A DNA stretch of 64,000 nt. Origin: Corythucha ciliata (taxonomy: Eukaryota > Arthropoda > Insecta > Hemiptera > Tingidae). How positions within the stretch are numbered: position 1 is the first letter of the stretch; the number at the start of each line of letters is the position of its first letter. This document shows, piece after piece, positions 34,537 through 45,900 of this stretch. Location: NCBI GenBank assembly GCA_038030265.1, contig CM075939.1, forward strand, positions 51,565,253-51,629,252. The letters run 5' to 3'. The notes beneath the pieces are model-generated. The model saw only the letters and a list, made by a program, of their open reading frames with translations. It made no database searches and was not told the origin of the DNA. A program made the position numbers and the translations under genes.

Positions 34537-34539
34537 TTA

Positions 34540-36935
34540 GGTATAGCCGTATAGGAGTGTGTCAAAGTGATATATGGTTTCATTCCCTTTCTTTCTTACC
34601 CCTCCATCAGGATCACTGGCCCTGGAAAAATAGAATCTTTCGAACGTTCATAGTTTTGTCTTTTTCTTCACACCGGGGCCTCTCTTTTTTAGTGCATTTC
34701 ATTTTTAAAAATGAAATATTTTTCTTCTTCTTTTCCTTCACGCTGGGAGCCATTCATCTTTCTATTTGGTAGAAACCAAAAAAGTACACAAGCCCCTATA
34801 CCACCTTTTTCTTTCCTCTCAAACCCAACCCAGCCCAACACGACAGAAGACACCGGGTGGGTTTGACGCCTTGACGGCGGAAGCTTGAAGCTCGAGCATT
34901 AACGTAATGCCTCTATGATTGATAGTAATAAAACCGAACCCAGACGGCCACAAAGGTGGAGCATGTGCTGGATGTAGGGGGGGGGGATGAGATAGAGTGA
35001 AGGAGAAAAAAGGTCCTATATCCTTCGAAGAAGTTTGGCCTGAGGGAAATCAACATCTTCCGCTTCCTCGGGTTCTCTTCTGATGTTCACAATCGTGTTT
35101 TTCCTTCTCCGCATATTCAATAAAATCTAGAGAGATAGACAGAGAGATGAGAGAGAGAAATAAAAGAAGGGAAGCGGGGGATTAACGGGGAATAATTCAA
35201 TTTGAAAATAAACACACACACAAAACAAATTTGAGATTCTCCAGGGGTTGATGAAACAAAAAATTGATGAGGTTCGTGTGCTATTATCTCAACAAGCTGG
35301 AGCAGCCTTCGCGTAAAATGGGCACCCCGCGGTTCCACGCTCCTATTGTTGTCTGTCATCAACTTTTTTCTCTCATGCTCACAACCTCTTTCTTATCCTT
35401 CTTTACTCGAGAAGACTGGTGCGTCAAGACATAAGGAAGGCGGAGAAAAAAAGGAAAAAGAAAGAACCCAATATCCAGAACACGAAGGTCCTTAAAAACG
35501 AATTCTGCCATTTTTTTTTCTTCCTTCTTTTGATTTTTTTCCTTTTGGCTTGTAAGTGACCCAGCATCCATGATTCATAGCCCATACGTCCTTGGAATTT
35601 CAGCTTTAGTTTCGGATCAACAACCCCCCCCCTCCATTCTTTCACCATCACGACCACACTTTCCAGAACAGAATTTTTATACGGTTCCTCCTAAAAATTC
35701 TTTACGATTGGTCACAGGGCCCCATCTCGACAACTGACCTACAGCTTGACTTGTACTTTGAATATTAATCCGAGGGTGTTAGATGGGAGGGTGGGTGGGG
35801 GTTCTGCTTTGCATACGCAAAACATTTTGAAAGAGTCGTTTCCAAACAACAATAAAACAATGCGAGTTTCAAAAGTTTTAAAATGCTAAGCAGGAAAAAA
35901 AGCACGGAAAAGGAAAAAAAGCTTACCGACCAAGGAAAAAAACAAACAAACAAAAAAAACAAGTTGCATCCAAATTGATCACAAACGAAGAGTGAGAAAC
36001 TGTTCAGGTGTATTTTGAATTCCGCAAAGAGCACTGGTTCGTGCATTGTGAAACGGGGTAGTGGTGGTGGTGAAGGGCGATGCTTTTGACACAATGAGGC
36101 TGATTTGGAAGGACGATGAATAGCTGGTGAAATGGTCTAGCAAATGAAATGGGCGTAAATATTTGATAAGACGGCTCACTTCCATCCCTCCCCAACCATT
36201 GCCATTGCACTGTCGTTGTAGACGGCTATATTGCATGCATCAAGCTATTATCGTTAAATTTTCCGTCGAGGGGTAAAGAAAAAAAATTCAGCGCTTTCAG
36301 TTTCTCTCCAATTTGACGATGAAAGGGTTAAACGAATTAAAAACTAATTCAGCGCGGTCTAGCTCCCTCCCTCCACCCTACATCCACAGCATTTTTTTCT
36401 TCACCTGCCTTCACTAAATTATTGTCTGCATAAATGATGTTGGTTCTACAAACTTGAGCTTCCTTGTCACGCACCTCCACCCCTTCTCAGTCAGCCGTGT
36501 AGCTGCGCTTGAAAAAAATATTTTGATTTATCGCCAAAAAACCGCTCGACCGTTCTTTTTACAGGTAGGAAGCCCTAATTAAAGTCAGATAGTTATCTGA
36601 AGAAAACAATCGTAACTGGAGTATTTTTTTTAAAAAAACCAACCGTTAATATGCAATTCCATTTTTGGAAAGTTCCCCTTCTCACAATAAAACTGTAGGG
36701 CAGCTCTGGTTTCATCCCTTCCTTATTGGCTCGTAAAACGGGGAAAGCACTCCATTACTCAAATGACTAGCTAAAGGAAAAACAAGCAAAAAATAACGGT
36801 TGCTGTAGGGGAGGATTTGCTATTTCAACAAAAAATATTTGTATAATGTTTTGAAGGTCGACGAGGAAATACTGATGCCGCGGTATATCCCAAAGATTTG
36901 GCGTCGAATGAGCCTCCGCGGTGATTTCATTTTCA
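34540..36935. other. Non-coding DNA
   Basis: A G run lies near 34978 and A/G- or T-rich tracts occupy 35400-35550 and 35890-35960. No gene is seen. Confidence 0.5.
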
Positions 36936-36939
36936 CCGG

Positions 36940-37100
36940 GCAGCAAAATCATCGTCATTTTACTTGTTATGAAAACTCCCAGCTAAAAACCTCCGAACCA
37001 AACTGGTTCACTGGTTTCACTGGGTTCTAAAATCATTTTTCCCTGTTCGGCTAATTATAAGAACTAATTTTGCTTTTTCAAAAACCAAATTTTGTGACGT
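36940..37100. repeat. Degenerate ~30-bp repeat, reverse orientation
   Basis: Words such as AAACTGGTTCACTGG, GGGTTCTAAAATCATTTTT and TTTTTCAAAAACCAAATTTT match the family best seen at 10.8 kb and 57.2 kb. Divergence is high. Confidence 0.45.
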
Positions 37101-37179
37101 TGACTCATGCTAAAATGTGCCCCGTATGTGAGTGGCTAATTCGACGGATATTGCTACCTAATTTAAAATTATTCCGTGG

Positions 37180-37590
37180 ACTTAGCTCACGGGGGCTTCG
37201 ATCGGGACTTCGAAGAAGTGAGTAACGGCTTTGGGATTTGGGAGTTGCGGGCCCTGGAGGTAAGCCTGCCGATGGCCCGGGTGGCATTCTGTCGAAAGAT
37301 TCTTCCTAACTCGTCGCGTATGTCAAGGTAGCACCTTGTCGATTAAGTTCTCTCAGAACCTTCCCTTTCACGTCACCGATGCAGATAGGACAAAATGAGG
37401 AGATATCCAGGGGTGTCGCCCTGCTTTAGATAGGGAGGGCTACGCGGCTGCACATCCTGGCCGAAGGGAAATGGTGGAGCTCCGTGGCTGAGTTTAAAAG
37501 GCCAGCGTAGGAAGTTTCGGCGTTGACCGTTATAGCGGGTGGTTCTATGGATGCATAGCGTGCACGTGATACGGGCCAACGGCTTTATTC
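37180..37590. other. GC-richer block, unassigned
   Basis: Base composition is clearly richer in G and C than the flanks. A minus-strand frame at 37373-37579 includes RRNFLRWPFKLSHGAPPFPF, and short frames continue to its left, but I do not recognise a family. It could be a degraded element coding part; I cannot support a gene. Confidence 0.3.
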
Positions 37591-37659
37591 ACTACCAAGA
37601 TGCTCCAACCAGAAAAAAAAAAAAAATCCAACCAAAAAAACCTCCGACCACAACAAAGC

Positions 37660-38470
37660 TCCAAAATCCAATTTTTGCGGGTTCGTTCATTCAATAACCA
37701 ATTTCACTGATTTCGCACTATTAAAAACCCATTTTCACGGACCTGACCAGCGGGGCCTGTCTTTTGTGAGTTATTGTTTCTAAAAACCCTATTTCTCGAT
37801 TTTCGATACCTAGAAAACCAGTTTTGGTGATTTTCCACGTCAAAATAGCATTTTACGATACGAGAGCGGAAAACTGCTTATTCCGAACGAGTGCGATTAG
37901 TTGTCATATCATATTACGATAAGTCGCTCTTGAGACCACCATTCTCCTGTTATTTTTTGCATATCATTTTTCCTGCGTTTGCGTTGAAACGCCGTCCAAA
38001 TGAACTCCGAAAACTCATTCTAACGACAGTTTTGTGAAGGAAATTTGCATGCAACATGAATTGCGAGCTGTGAATCCGCTCTTTGTGCAAAAAATTCACG
38101 AAAAGAGTGAAAAACAGGAAAATGCCAATATCTCGTAAGGTAACTACTTTCGACCATAAAAGTTTATATGGTATTTTTTGTGCGTCCAGGTACGTAGTAC
38201 ATGGCAAAATATTGCACATTCCTCCAGAAACATTCCGTATTTTCTCGCACTAGGGTAATATTCTCGCCCATAAGTGCGAGAAAGTGGCCCATTTCTAAAC
38301 GCTGGAGGAGGCTTCAGCGAGCGGGATAGGGGTTATTCTATGTGTAGAGTAAAACATTTTCCGTGGATCGGCTCACCATGACAAATCATTTCTCAGATTT
38401 CACTTACTAAAACGCCATTTTCACAGATTTTTGTTGCTGGAAAACTAATTTCCCGGGTTAGCCTCGAAAC
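37660..38470. repeat. Degenerate ~30-bp repeat with intervening unique DNA
   Basis: At 37660-37870 and 38370-38470 units like ATTTTCACGGACCTGACC and GCTGGAAAACTAATTTCCC recur. Between them (37870-38370) I see no gene. Confidence 0.45.
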
Positions 38471-38479
38471 TAAAAAACT

Positions 38480-39500
38480 ATAAATACTCCCCCTCTTTTT
38501 CCTTTGTTCCCGGTTGTTATTCATATACGACCTTCCTCTTATTCTTCTCAAGAACTACCAACAACCCCTTTTTGCAGTTTTTATTGAATTCATTTCGGAC
38601 ACAGACCGTAGCGCTTCATCGGCATCTTGAACTGCTCAAAATCCAACCAGCGTTGGTCAAATGGAAATAAAAGCAGCGATTGAAGCTGAAGGCTTTTCGC
38701 GGGATTCCGGAGCGTTTTCTAGTGGCACATTTTCATCGTTTATGACTCATGGAATGGGAATGTGTTTTTTTTTTTCAATGCCTCCCGCCCATGCATATTA
38801 TCGCTTTCTTCCCCATTTCACAGACAGCCCCTATATGTATAGTCTCGCCGATGACATTTTATCGCGACTTCATTTATTTCAATTAACATCGGTTTCTATT
38901 TCGTTTTAAAAACTCGTTCTGGTCTATCTGTAAGAAGTGGCGAGCAAAAAAATAAAATACCTAATAATAATGGGAGCACCCATAACAGGTGATATTCGAT
39001 CCTTAAAGTCTACCCCAAAGCTTCTTTTCTTCTTTTTCATCGATGACCACCTGCGAGAATGTGGATTGTCGGCGCGGGTAAAAACGATCTTTTAAGTGCC
39101 GGGTTTCTTTCTTTTTAGGGTCGATCACGATAGTGAAGGCGAGGGGTCGAATTATTAATTTGAAAACCTGTTTCATCTTCCTTCCTTCTTTTTTTTGCCG
39201 TCTTCGTGCAGGAGCTACTCGGTGTGTGTGTACCTTTGAGCGTTGCGGGCTTGTGTTTCTAACTGCCCCCCCCCCCCAGGCTCTCAATCGTTTGGAGAGT
39301 TGAAGCTAACGCTTTCTCTTGAAACTTCGTGGAAAACAACCACGGCATTCGAGGCGAATCGCTTTTAAAAGTTTGACTCATAGGACTGACAAACAAGGCA
39401 TACATGGCGGGCGTAAAGAGGGTTTTATGCTTGAAAACTTGAAACATGTTTCTTAAAACAGGTAATTCATTTATTTTTTTAAAAAAACAATTTGTTTCAG
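38480..39500. other. Upstream flank of the RhoGEF gene
   Basis: A polypyrimidine tract and AG acceptor end at 39500. A 12-nt C run lies at 39266-39277. No TATA box, obvious promoter or 5' exon could be pinned down, so the first intron or promoter of the gene may lie here or further upstream. Confidence 0.4.
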
Positions 39501-39950
39501 ATGGACGGAGAAGGCTGCGTCGTCGCCGGTCCGTCCGGGATTCGACGTCAAGCCTACCTGAGATTTCCACCCCCACCACCGTTTCCTCCGGACGAATACT
39601 CGTACGCCTATTACGCCGAAGGGCCGGCATCTCATCACCGTCATCAACATCATCCGTCCTCGTCGTCATCTTCATCGCACGGAGGAAGTAGCGGTGGCGG
39701 CGGTGGTAGTAATGGTGGTGGACACACCCTCGGATCGCGGAAAGGTGGAAGTTGTGGAGGAGGGGGTCGATACAGCGGGGGCGGCGGCCCTGGAACGTCG
39801 GCGTCATTGCACCATCATGGCGGCGTCGGCCCCCGCAATCCACGACATTCGTACATTACTCGTTACGGGACGCAGGAGAATCTCTATGAAGAAATTGGTC
39901 AGATGCGGTTTGAAGAAGAAGTTCGATACGTCCACTCGAAGCATTTGCAG
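39501..39950 (+). CDS. ARHGEF10: RhoGEF exon 1 (residues 1-150)
   Basis: It follows TTTGTTTCAG and opens with ATG ([13 protein letters not shown]). The middle is low-complexity: histidine, serine and long glycine runs. The last 35 residues ([14 protein letters not shown] to HSKHLQ) are ordinary sequence and probably conserved. Donor is CAG/GTACAT, phase 0. Because an acceptor precedes the ATG, a 5' untranslated exon should exist upstream. Confidence 0.8.
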
Positions 39951-42900
39951 GTACATATACTCAACATCAGACGTTCAGCAATAATTAACCGAATATGGGA
40001 AGGGGACAGAGATCCCGTCTTCAAAGAAAGCTATCGATAACTGTCAATACCACATCGAACGGGACTACTAGTTTAACCTCAGTAGAGCACGGTAATGGTC
40101 TCTGTAATTCCAACGGCATGCAATTTCACTCGTGAAATTGACAGTTATCTTTAACCCCCTTCACCACCATGCAAACTCTGATCGACTATATTTGGCACTC
40201 ATCAAAACTGACTAACGACAGTACAGAGACACCTTCTCTCCTGGGAAGCCGATCGGAGGGAGGAAATTCCAGATTTTGACGCTAGATTGACAAATTCAAC
40301 TATCGTATTGCGAGTTTCTGATCAAAAACTGAGGTTCAGATGAAATTATAGCCCAGAAAGCTCTTACGTGTGTACGTTATGCACTCTTTTATAGGGGTTA
40401 AAGTGCGAGTTTTCTGGCAGACCAATCAGATTTTTGGGTCAGTATTGTCAGAATAGGCTTCGTATGTCCGCAGAACCAGGGCCGTATCCAAGCGGGTGCA
40501 CACTACGCTGGGAACGTTTCGCCATTATACATTGGTATAATTAAGTAATTTATTTGAGTATAAAACATTCATTTATTTGAACATCGCCAACAAGTTAAGG
40601 GGTTGCACCCCATTCTAAAGGCATCCAGGCCGAAACAAATCTCTCTGTCACAAACATGTCAATACAAAATTCCTAAAAATCCTGCAGGCGGACGTGGAAG
40701 GAAACTTGTTTCTCAACTCTAGATTCTACTTGGGAAACAAGTTCCCTTGCACGTCAGTCTGCAGGAGTTTTAGGAGTTTAGTATTGACACTTGATGAGGT
40801 TTTGTTTTCAACACATGTAAAATAAGAGGGAAGGATTAAGCGTGTTAGTTTTACAACGGGCCCAATGGGTCCGTTGTAAAACTATAACACGATTAATTGC
40901 GGACCCAATGGGTCCGTTGTAAAACTATAACACGATTAATCCATCCCTCTTATTTTACATGTGTTGAAAACAAAACCTCATCAAGTGCTGAGCAATTTTA
41001 GAGTTTGGTAACTCCAACCAAACTCCCGGTGGTGAAATTCACCCCAAAAATGAATGTTTTATACTCAAATAAACAATTGAATGGCTGGCACGAACAACGT
41101 TGTAACAGACATTTTTCTAAAAGTGAAGATTTTACTGGAATAATGTTATAACACGGCTAGGTGATAGAAGGAAGAGCTCCGAGAGTGTTTTGAGCAGTGG
41201 TGGCTGGTGGCAGCCCTGGGAGCCCACAAATTATACCGAAAAATTTAGTTCCCAGTAAAAAAGCAAAATATTATGGAAAACCAAGTCGTTAAACTTTGCA
41301 TTATTTGTATGTTAAAAAAATGAAGCGGTTCGTGGGTTGGGATTTTTGCTCCCGATACGTTGCGCTGCTCTACTATGAAAGTTGATCACCCGCTAAATTC
41401 AAACATTATACAAAAGTTAAGTGTTGGAAAAAACATATGGTATCAAGATAGATATCACGCTACAACTTCAAACCGAAAATAAATATAATAGTTTTTGTAT
41501 TTGGCGGGTTTTCTCCTTTTGGCTTATTATTTCTCAATAATAGGTCTATTCGTTTGTCGTCCGGAGCTGCACTAATTAGCACTGAAAGTACTAACCTTTC
41601 ATTATTTTTTCGCGTTATTTCACATGATAACCCGCGAGGTTGCAAAATTTCGTGCTGCTCGGAGTAGTCCGGGACGACAAACGAATAGACCTAATATGTC
41701 TTTGTAATCGTATCGCAAAAAAAATTGTTTGACCCCCCCCCCCTCAAAATTTGTAGTTTTACGTTTCAAAGTGCGTAGAATCCAAATCTGCAATAAAAAA
41801 AAATGTCCGTCCGCCGTCCGGGCCATATCTTGCCCTAGGATTGCTCGAAAAAACTCGTTCTTTCGCACATAGACTCCATTTGGGGTCTAGTTGGTCCTAA
41901 CATCTGATCAGTTTGATCAAATAACTGCCTGGGGTTTTATGGGCCAAAAGCGGGTCCAAAACGGGGATTTTCAAAGGATTTGGGATCATAGGGGTGTGGG
42001 GTGTCGATTTTGACTACATCGATGAATAATAAACCCATAAACAGTCGAAATAATAAGGCATTGTTCGATAATTCGCTGCGTTTTTTATTCTTAACGGGAG
42101 CAAAAATCCCAACCCAAAATAAAAACATTTTTTTCCTCGAGTCTGAGGACTTGGTTTTCCATATGACTTTGTAAAGGAGCCCCTAGACGGTCAGTCTGAT
42201 TGATCAAAAGATTGAACAAACAGATTGAAGTGAGCTTCAATCATTTCTTCATTTGTTTGAACAAAACCCTTCCCAGTACCATTGTCTCTCGCGGTGTTGT
42301 GCTGAGTGCAATGAGTTCAAACCAGGATTTGTCCGTGCTTTTTTTGTTGACTGCGGCTGCACTCCAACTGAAGAGAAATAAGACGAGGAAGATGAGGAAA
42401 AGTCAGTGGTCATTCAATCTTCTTCAGTAATTGACTCAATCGTAAAACACGCTTCTAGACGGTCAATCATGACTGTCACAGTCGATTGATCCACCACGTT
42501 TGATCAAAAAACTGATCGTCTAGGGGCTCCTTAAAAAAGTTTGATTCTCTAATAATTCAATTTTGTCTGATGCAGCGTTGTTCGTGCCAGCTATTCAATT
42601 AGTTAATTACCAGGGGTAATATTCCCGCCGCGGTGATCTGCTTTCTTAGGGCGTATTTTCTTTCTCACGCTTACTATCTCTCTCTTAGGTAGCAGTAGAC
42701 TGAGTTTCGAATGAGTAAGCCCAGCCAAGTCTCGTTTGCTTCCTTGTTTAATCCCGGATCCGCGGAAGTTGGAGCTTGAAATAGCATAGTTGAACCAAAC
42801 TCTGATGGATTTTTTAAACACAATATCCAGATGTAAATGGACCTATTCATGTAATTCGCACGCATTGGGGGGTACTCAAATAAAAATCAGTATTTCGGTA

Positions 42901-45900
42901 AACCAGTAAACAGATGTTATAAATCTCGTTTCTTTAGTAACGCATAGACAGGGGGGGGGGAATTTTACTTAATTACAGAGAAATACTCCTTTACAGGTTT
43001 ACAGGGTGATTATTTGAGTACCCCTATGATTTATCATTTTTACTGAAATTGACAGTATCTATGGTGAAATTGGCGAATTCGAGGACGAAATTGACTGTTT
43101 ACAGGATGAAATTAGGAGTTTTAGGACGACATCGATAGTTTTGACAACGAAATTTACAATTTCCTGGACAAAATGGACAGTTTAGAAAGGAATTTACTGT
43201 TTCCCGGATAAATATGAGTTGATAGTTTCCAGGAGGAAATTGACAGTTTTGAATGATTTTTGAACGAAATCGACAGTTTGTAGGACGAAATTGGCAGTTT
43301 CAGGACGGCACTGATAGGTTTGGCGACGAAAGTGACTGTTTCGGTTTCGGGGGCGAAATTGACAGTACTAGGTAGAGATTGACTGTTTAAAAGACGAATT
43401 TAAAAGTTTCTAGGATGAAATTCACGGTAGGAAAAACAAAATTGACAGTTTCCAGGACGAAATTGTTAGATTTGAACATTTACTTGACAGTTTATAGGGG
43501 GAATTTACAATTTCCTGTACAAAATGGAGAGTTTCAGAAAGGACTTGATGGGGGGGGGGGTATTGGCAGTTTTGAATGACGAAATTGACAGTTTCTAGTT
43601 CTCGGCTGTTTGCGGTGAAGCGGCTTAGAAACCGTCAGTTTCCGAAATCCCTTGACGCAGTTTCTGGAAGAAATTGGCAGATTCGAGGACGAAATTGAAC
43701 AGTTTGTGGGACGAAATTGGCAGTTTTAGAATGATATCGATATAGTTTTGACGACGTAATTGACCTTCATAGGACAAAATTGACAGTGTAAGATCGATAC
43801 TGTTATAGTTTCAACTAGAAATTTACAGTCCCCAGGACGAAATTGACAGTTTACGAGACAGAATTGTTTTGAGAGTTTTAAGAACTCGACTGTTTCAGGT
43901 GAAGGGGCCCAAAAACCTCATATTGTGAGCCCGTTCGAGCTGAATCTCGAAATCAAGTTTTGTGATCTTCTGTTACGTAGGAGGAAATTGACAGATTCCA
44001 AGTCAAGACTGTCAGTTTCTGGGGCGAAATTATCAGTTTTAAGGACGAAATTGACAGCTCTACCGAAACTGACAGTTGCCAAGGGAGGAATTAAGAAAAT
44101 CCATGCGGTCTGAAACCTGAATTCTCGTCAGTCACTGAGTTTGCAATTTTTAGTGCCTGACTAGTCGTTTTGGTAATAGTTAGGGTACGAATCGTCAGTT
44201 CAGGCATTTTTAAGGTAAGAAAGGTCAATTTGGCCAATATTGGAACGCGAGGTCGTTTTTCAAGGCGCAAATCTGTCAGTATAGCCATTGTGGAGGAGGG
44301 GGGCATGAATTGTCAATACGACCAGCAGCCCGTTTTAGGCCCACGAAATTGGTTTCTGACCTACGAAATCCGACAAATGTAGGTATCAAAAAGTGCCAAC
44401 CGGCAAATTTTGTTAATGAAGTAGCCAAAACCACAAAATTGGGTTTTGCGGTGTGTTCAATCCGTGATATTTGGACATCGAAAGTGTCTAATGAGCGGAA
44501 TTGTATTCATGAAGAGTCAACCCGGTGCAAATTGGCGTCAATTCTGCGACATTGGCTTTTTGAGCGAGGAAAACCTTTGAAATTCGCTCTGAGAGCAATG
44601 ATCAACAAAATTTGGAATTTGACTTGATCTGGGAGAGGGGGGATCATGAGCTCAGGGCTAGGCCCCTCTAAACATTTTACCTTAAATCCGCCCCTGGTAA
44701 TACAAAGTGGTTTAATTGATTTCTAGGTTCCATTAGAATATGGTTCAAATACAAATCCTTAACATTTTTTTTTTTCGACGAGTCAAGTCGGCTAAATTGG
44801 TTATTGACGTGTGATATAGAGATTTGTTTCGTTACAACAATTATGTCACGAGTTGTTTAACGGGATGGATGGGTGCAAGGTTTGTACCGTGGGCTGCTAC
44901 CTGGAACTTTTGATTTGTAGGGTGTGAAATCCGTTAAGTTGACTTTTTTAATGGAACCAATCCCGTGAAGCAGTTTTCTGGGGTGCCTAATCGGCGAAAT
45001 TTGGTTTGTGAAAAGTTGACTCATGCCAAATCCCAATTCAAGCGGCTACCCCCCCCCCCTGATTCAGGAGTTATGTGGGCGTTCTTAAAGGGACGTTTTT
45101 TCTAATATTTTTATTTACACCGGACGCGGTTTATGAGTCCCTGTGAATAGTGGTCAATGGGGAACTTGCATGAATCTCAGATCGGGGAGAAAAGCATACC
45201 AGTGATTTGACCCGTGAACTGAAGGATAACAACGGAAGTTGCAACCCGATTGGTGCGTTTTAAGATTTTTAAAAAAGGTTCAAAGTTCTTCAGAAAGTGA
45301 TGGATGGTGCGAGGGGAAATGACGTAAATACTTACTTGTGAAGCATTTGAGGGAACTCTAAAATTGTTTGTTTACAAATAACATGAAAAATTTCCTCCCA
45401 GTAAACGCGTCTAACCCCCTCTTCCCCTCATCATCAATTTCAATAAGTAAGTTTGACGTAATCGAACCCCCACTCAAAATTTTTAAAAATTCACTAAAAA
45501 AGCATCCTTGACTGAGTCAAAGTGAGCAATAGACTTGTGGAAGAGCCCTCTTTAAGCAACACCAACTTTTGAAAAATGTGCAAGTTCCCCATTGAAGAAT
45601 GCAGCTGGCCCCGGCCAAAACGCATCCTAAGACGGCTTCAGCCCTATTCTAAATTGGGCAATGAGAGTTTCGTGATGTCGTTGGTATCGACCGTATTTCT
45701 CGACTTCCGAGTGGGCCACCGAATTCGACCGTTGCCCGAGACTCTTCCTTGGACTTCAGAGGGTCTTCGATATTGAGGGTCCCCGGGAAAATTCGTGCGA
45801 CCCTTGAAAAAGGGCGAAATCGGGACACTTCCAACGACGAAGTCTTGGCGATGGAGTCGGGGCTGGAAGAAGGCACTCGCCTTTGGTTAATGGGGTCAGA

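Larger units (their letters stand above)
41075..42600. repeat. Foldback DNA element with 26-bp termini
   Basis: The ends 41075-41100 and 42575-42600 are inverted repeats differing at two positions (core GGCTGGCACGAACAACG). Further inside, GGTTGGGATTTTTGCTCCCG (near 41336) is perfectly inverted near 42095, and a central hairpin (AGGTCTATTCGTTTGTCGTC and complement) spans 41540-41695. Arms therefore pair over most of their length. A 357-bp Harbinger-like MITE sits in the right arm. No transposase is visible. The block at about 41805-42033 is repeated at 57605-57872. Confidence 0.8.

Noticed and set aside
37373..37579. Minus-strand frame with RRNFLRWPFKLSHGAPPFPF
   Set aside because: GC-rich and protein-like in places, but no family recognised, short, and frames break on both sides; listed only as an unassigned block.
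39461..39500. Donor-like AAACAG/GTAATT that would make a 40-nt intron before exon 1
   Set aside because: Shorter than any intron seen in this gene (minimum 56 bp) and the upstream frame is not coding-like.
39259..39843. 194-codon open frame on the minus strand
   Set aside because: It is antisense to RhoGEF exon 1 and arises from the repetitive GGN/CAY codons; no domain.
43030..44080. CRISPR-like array of short repeats
   Set aside because: Units are degenerate and directly abut without unique spacers; the context is a eukaryotic intron.
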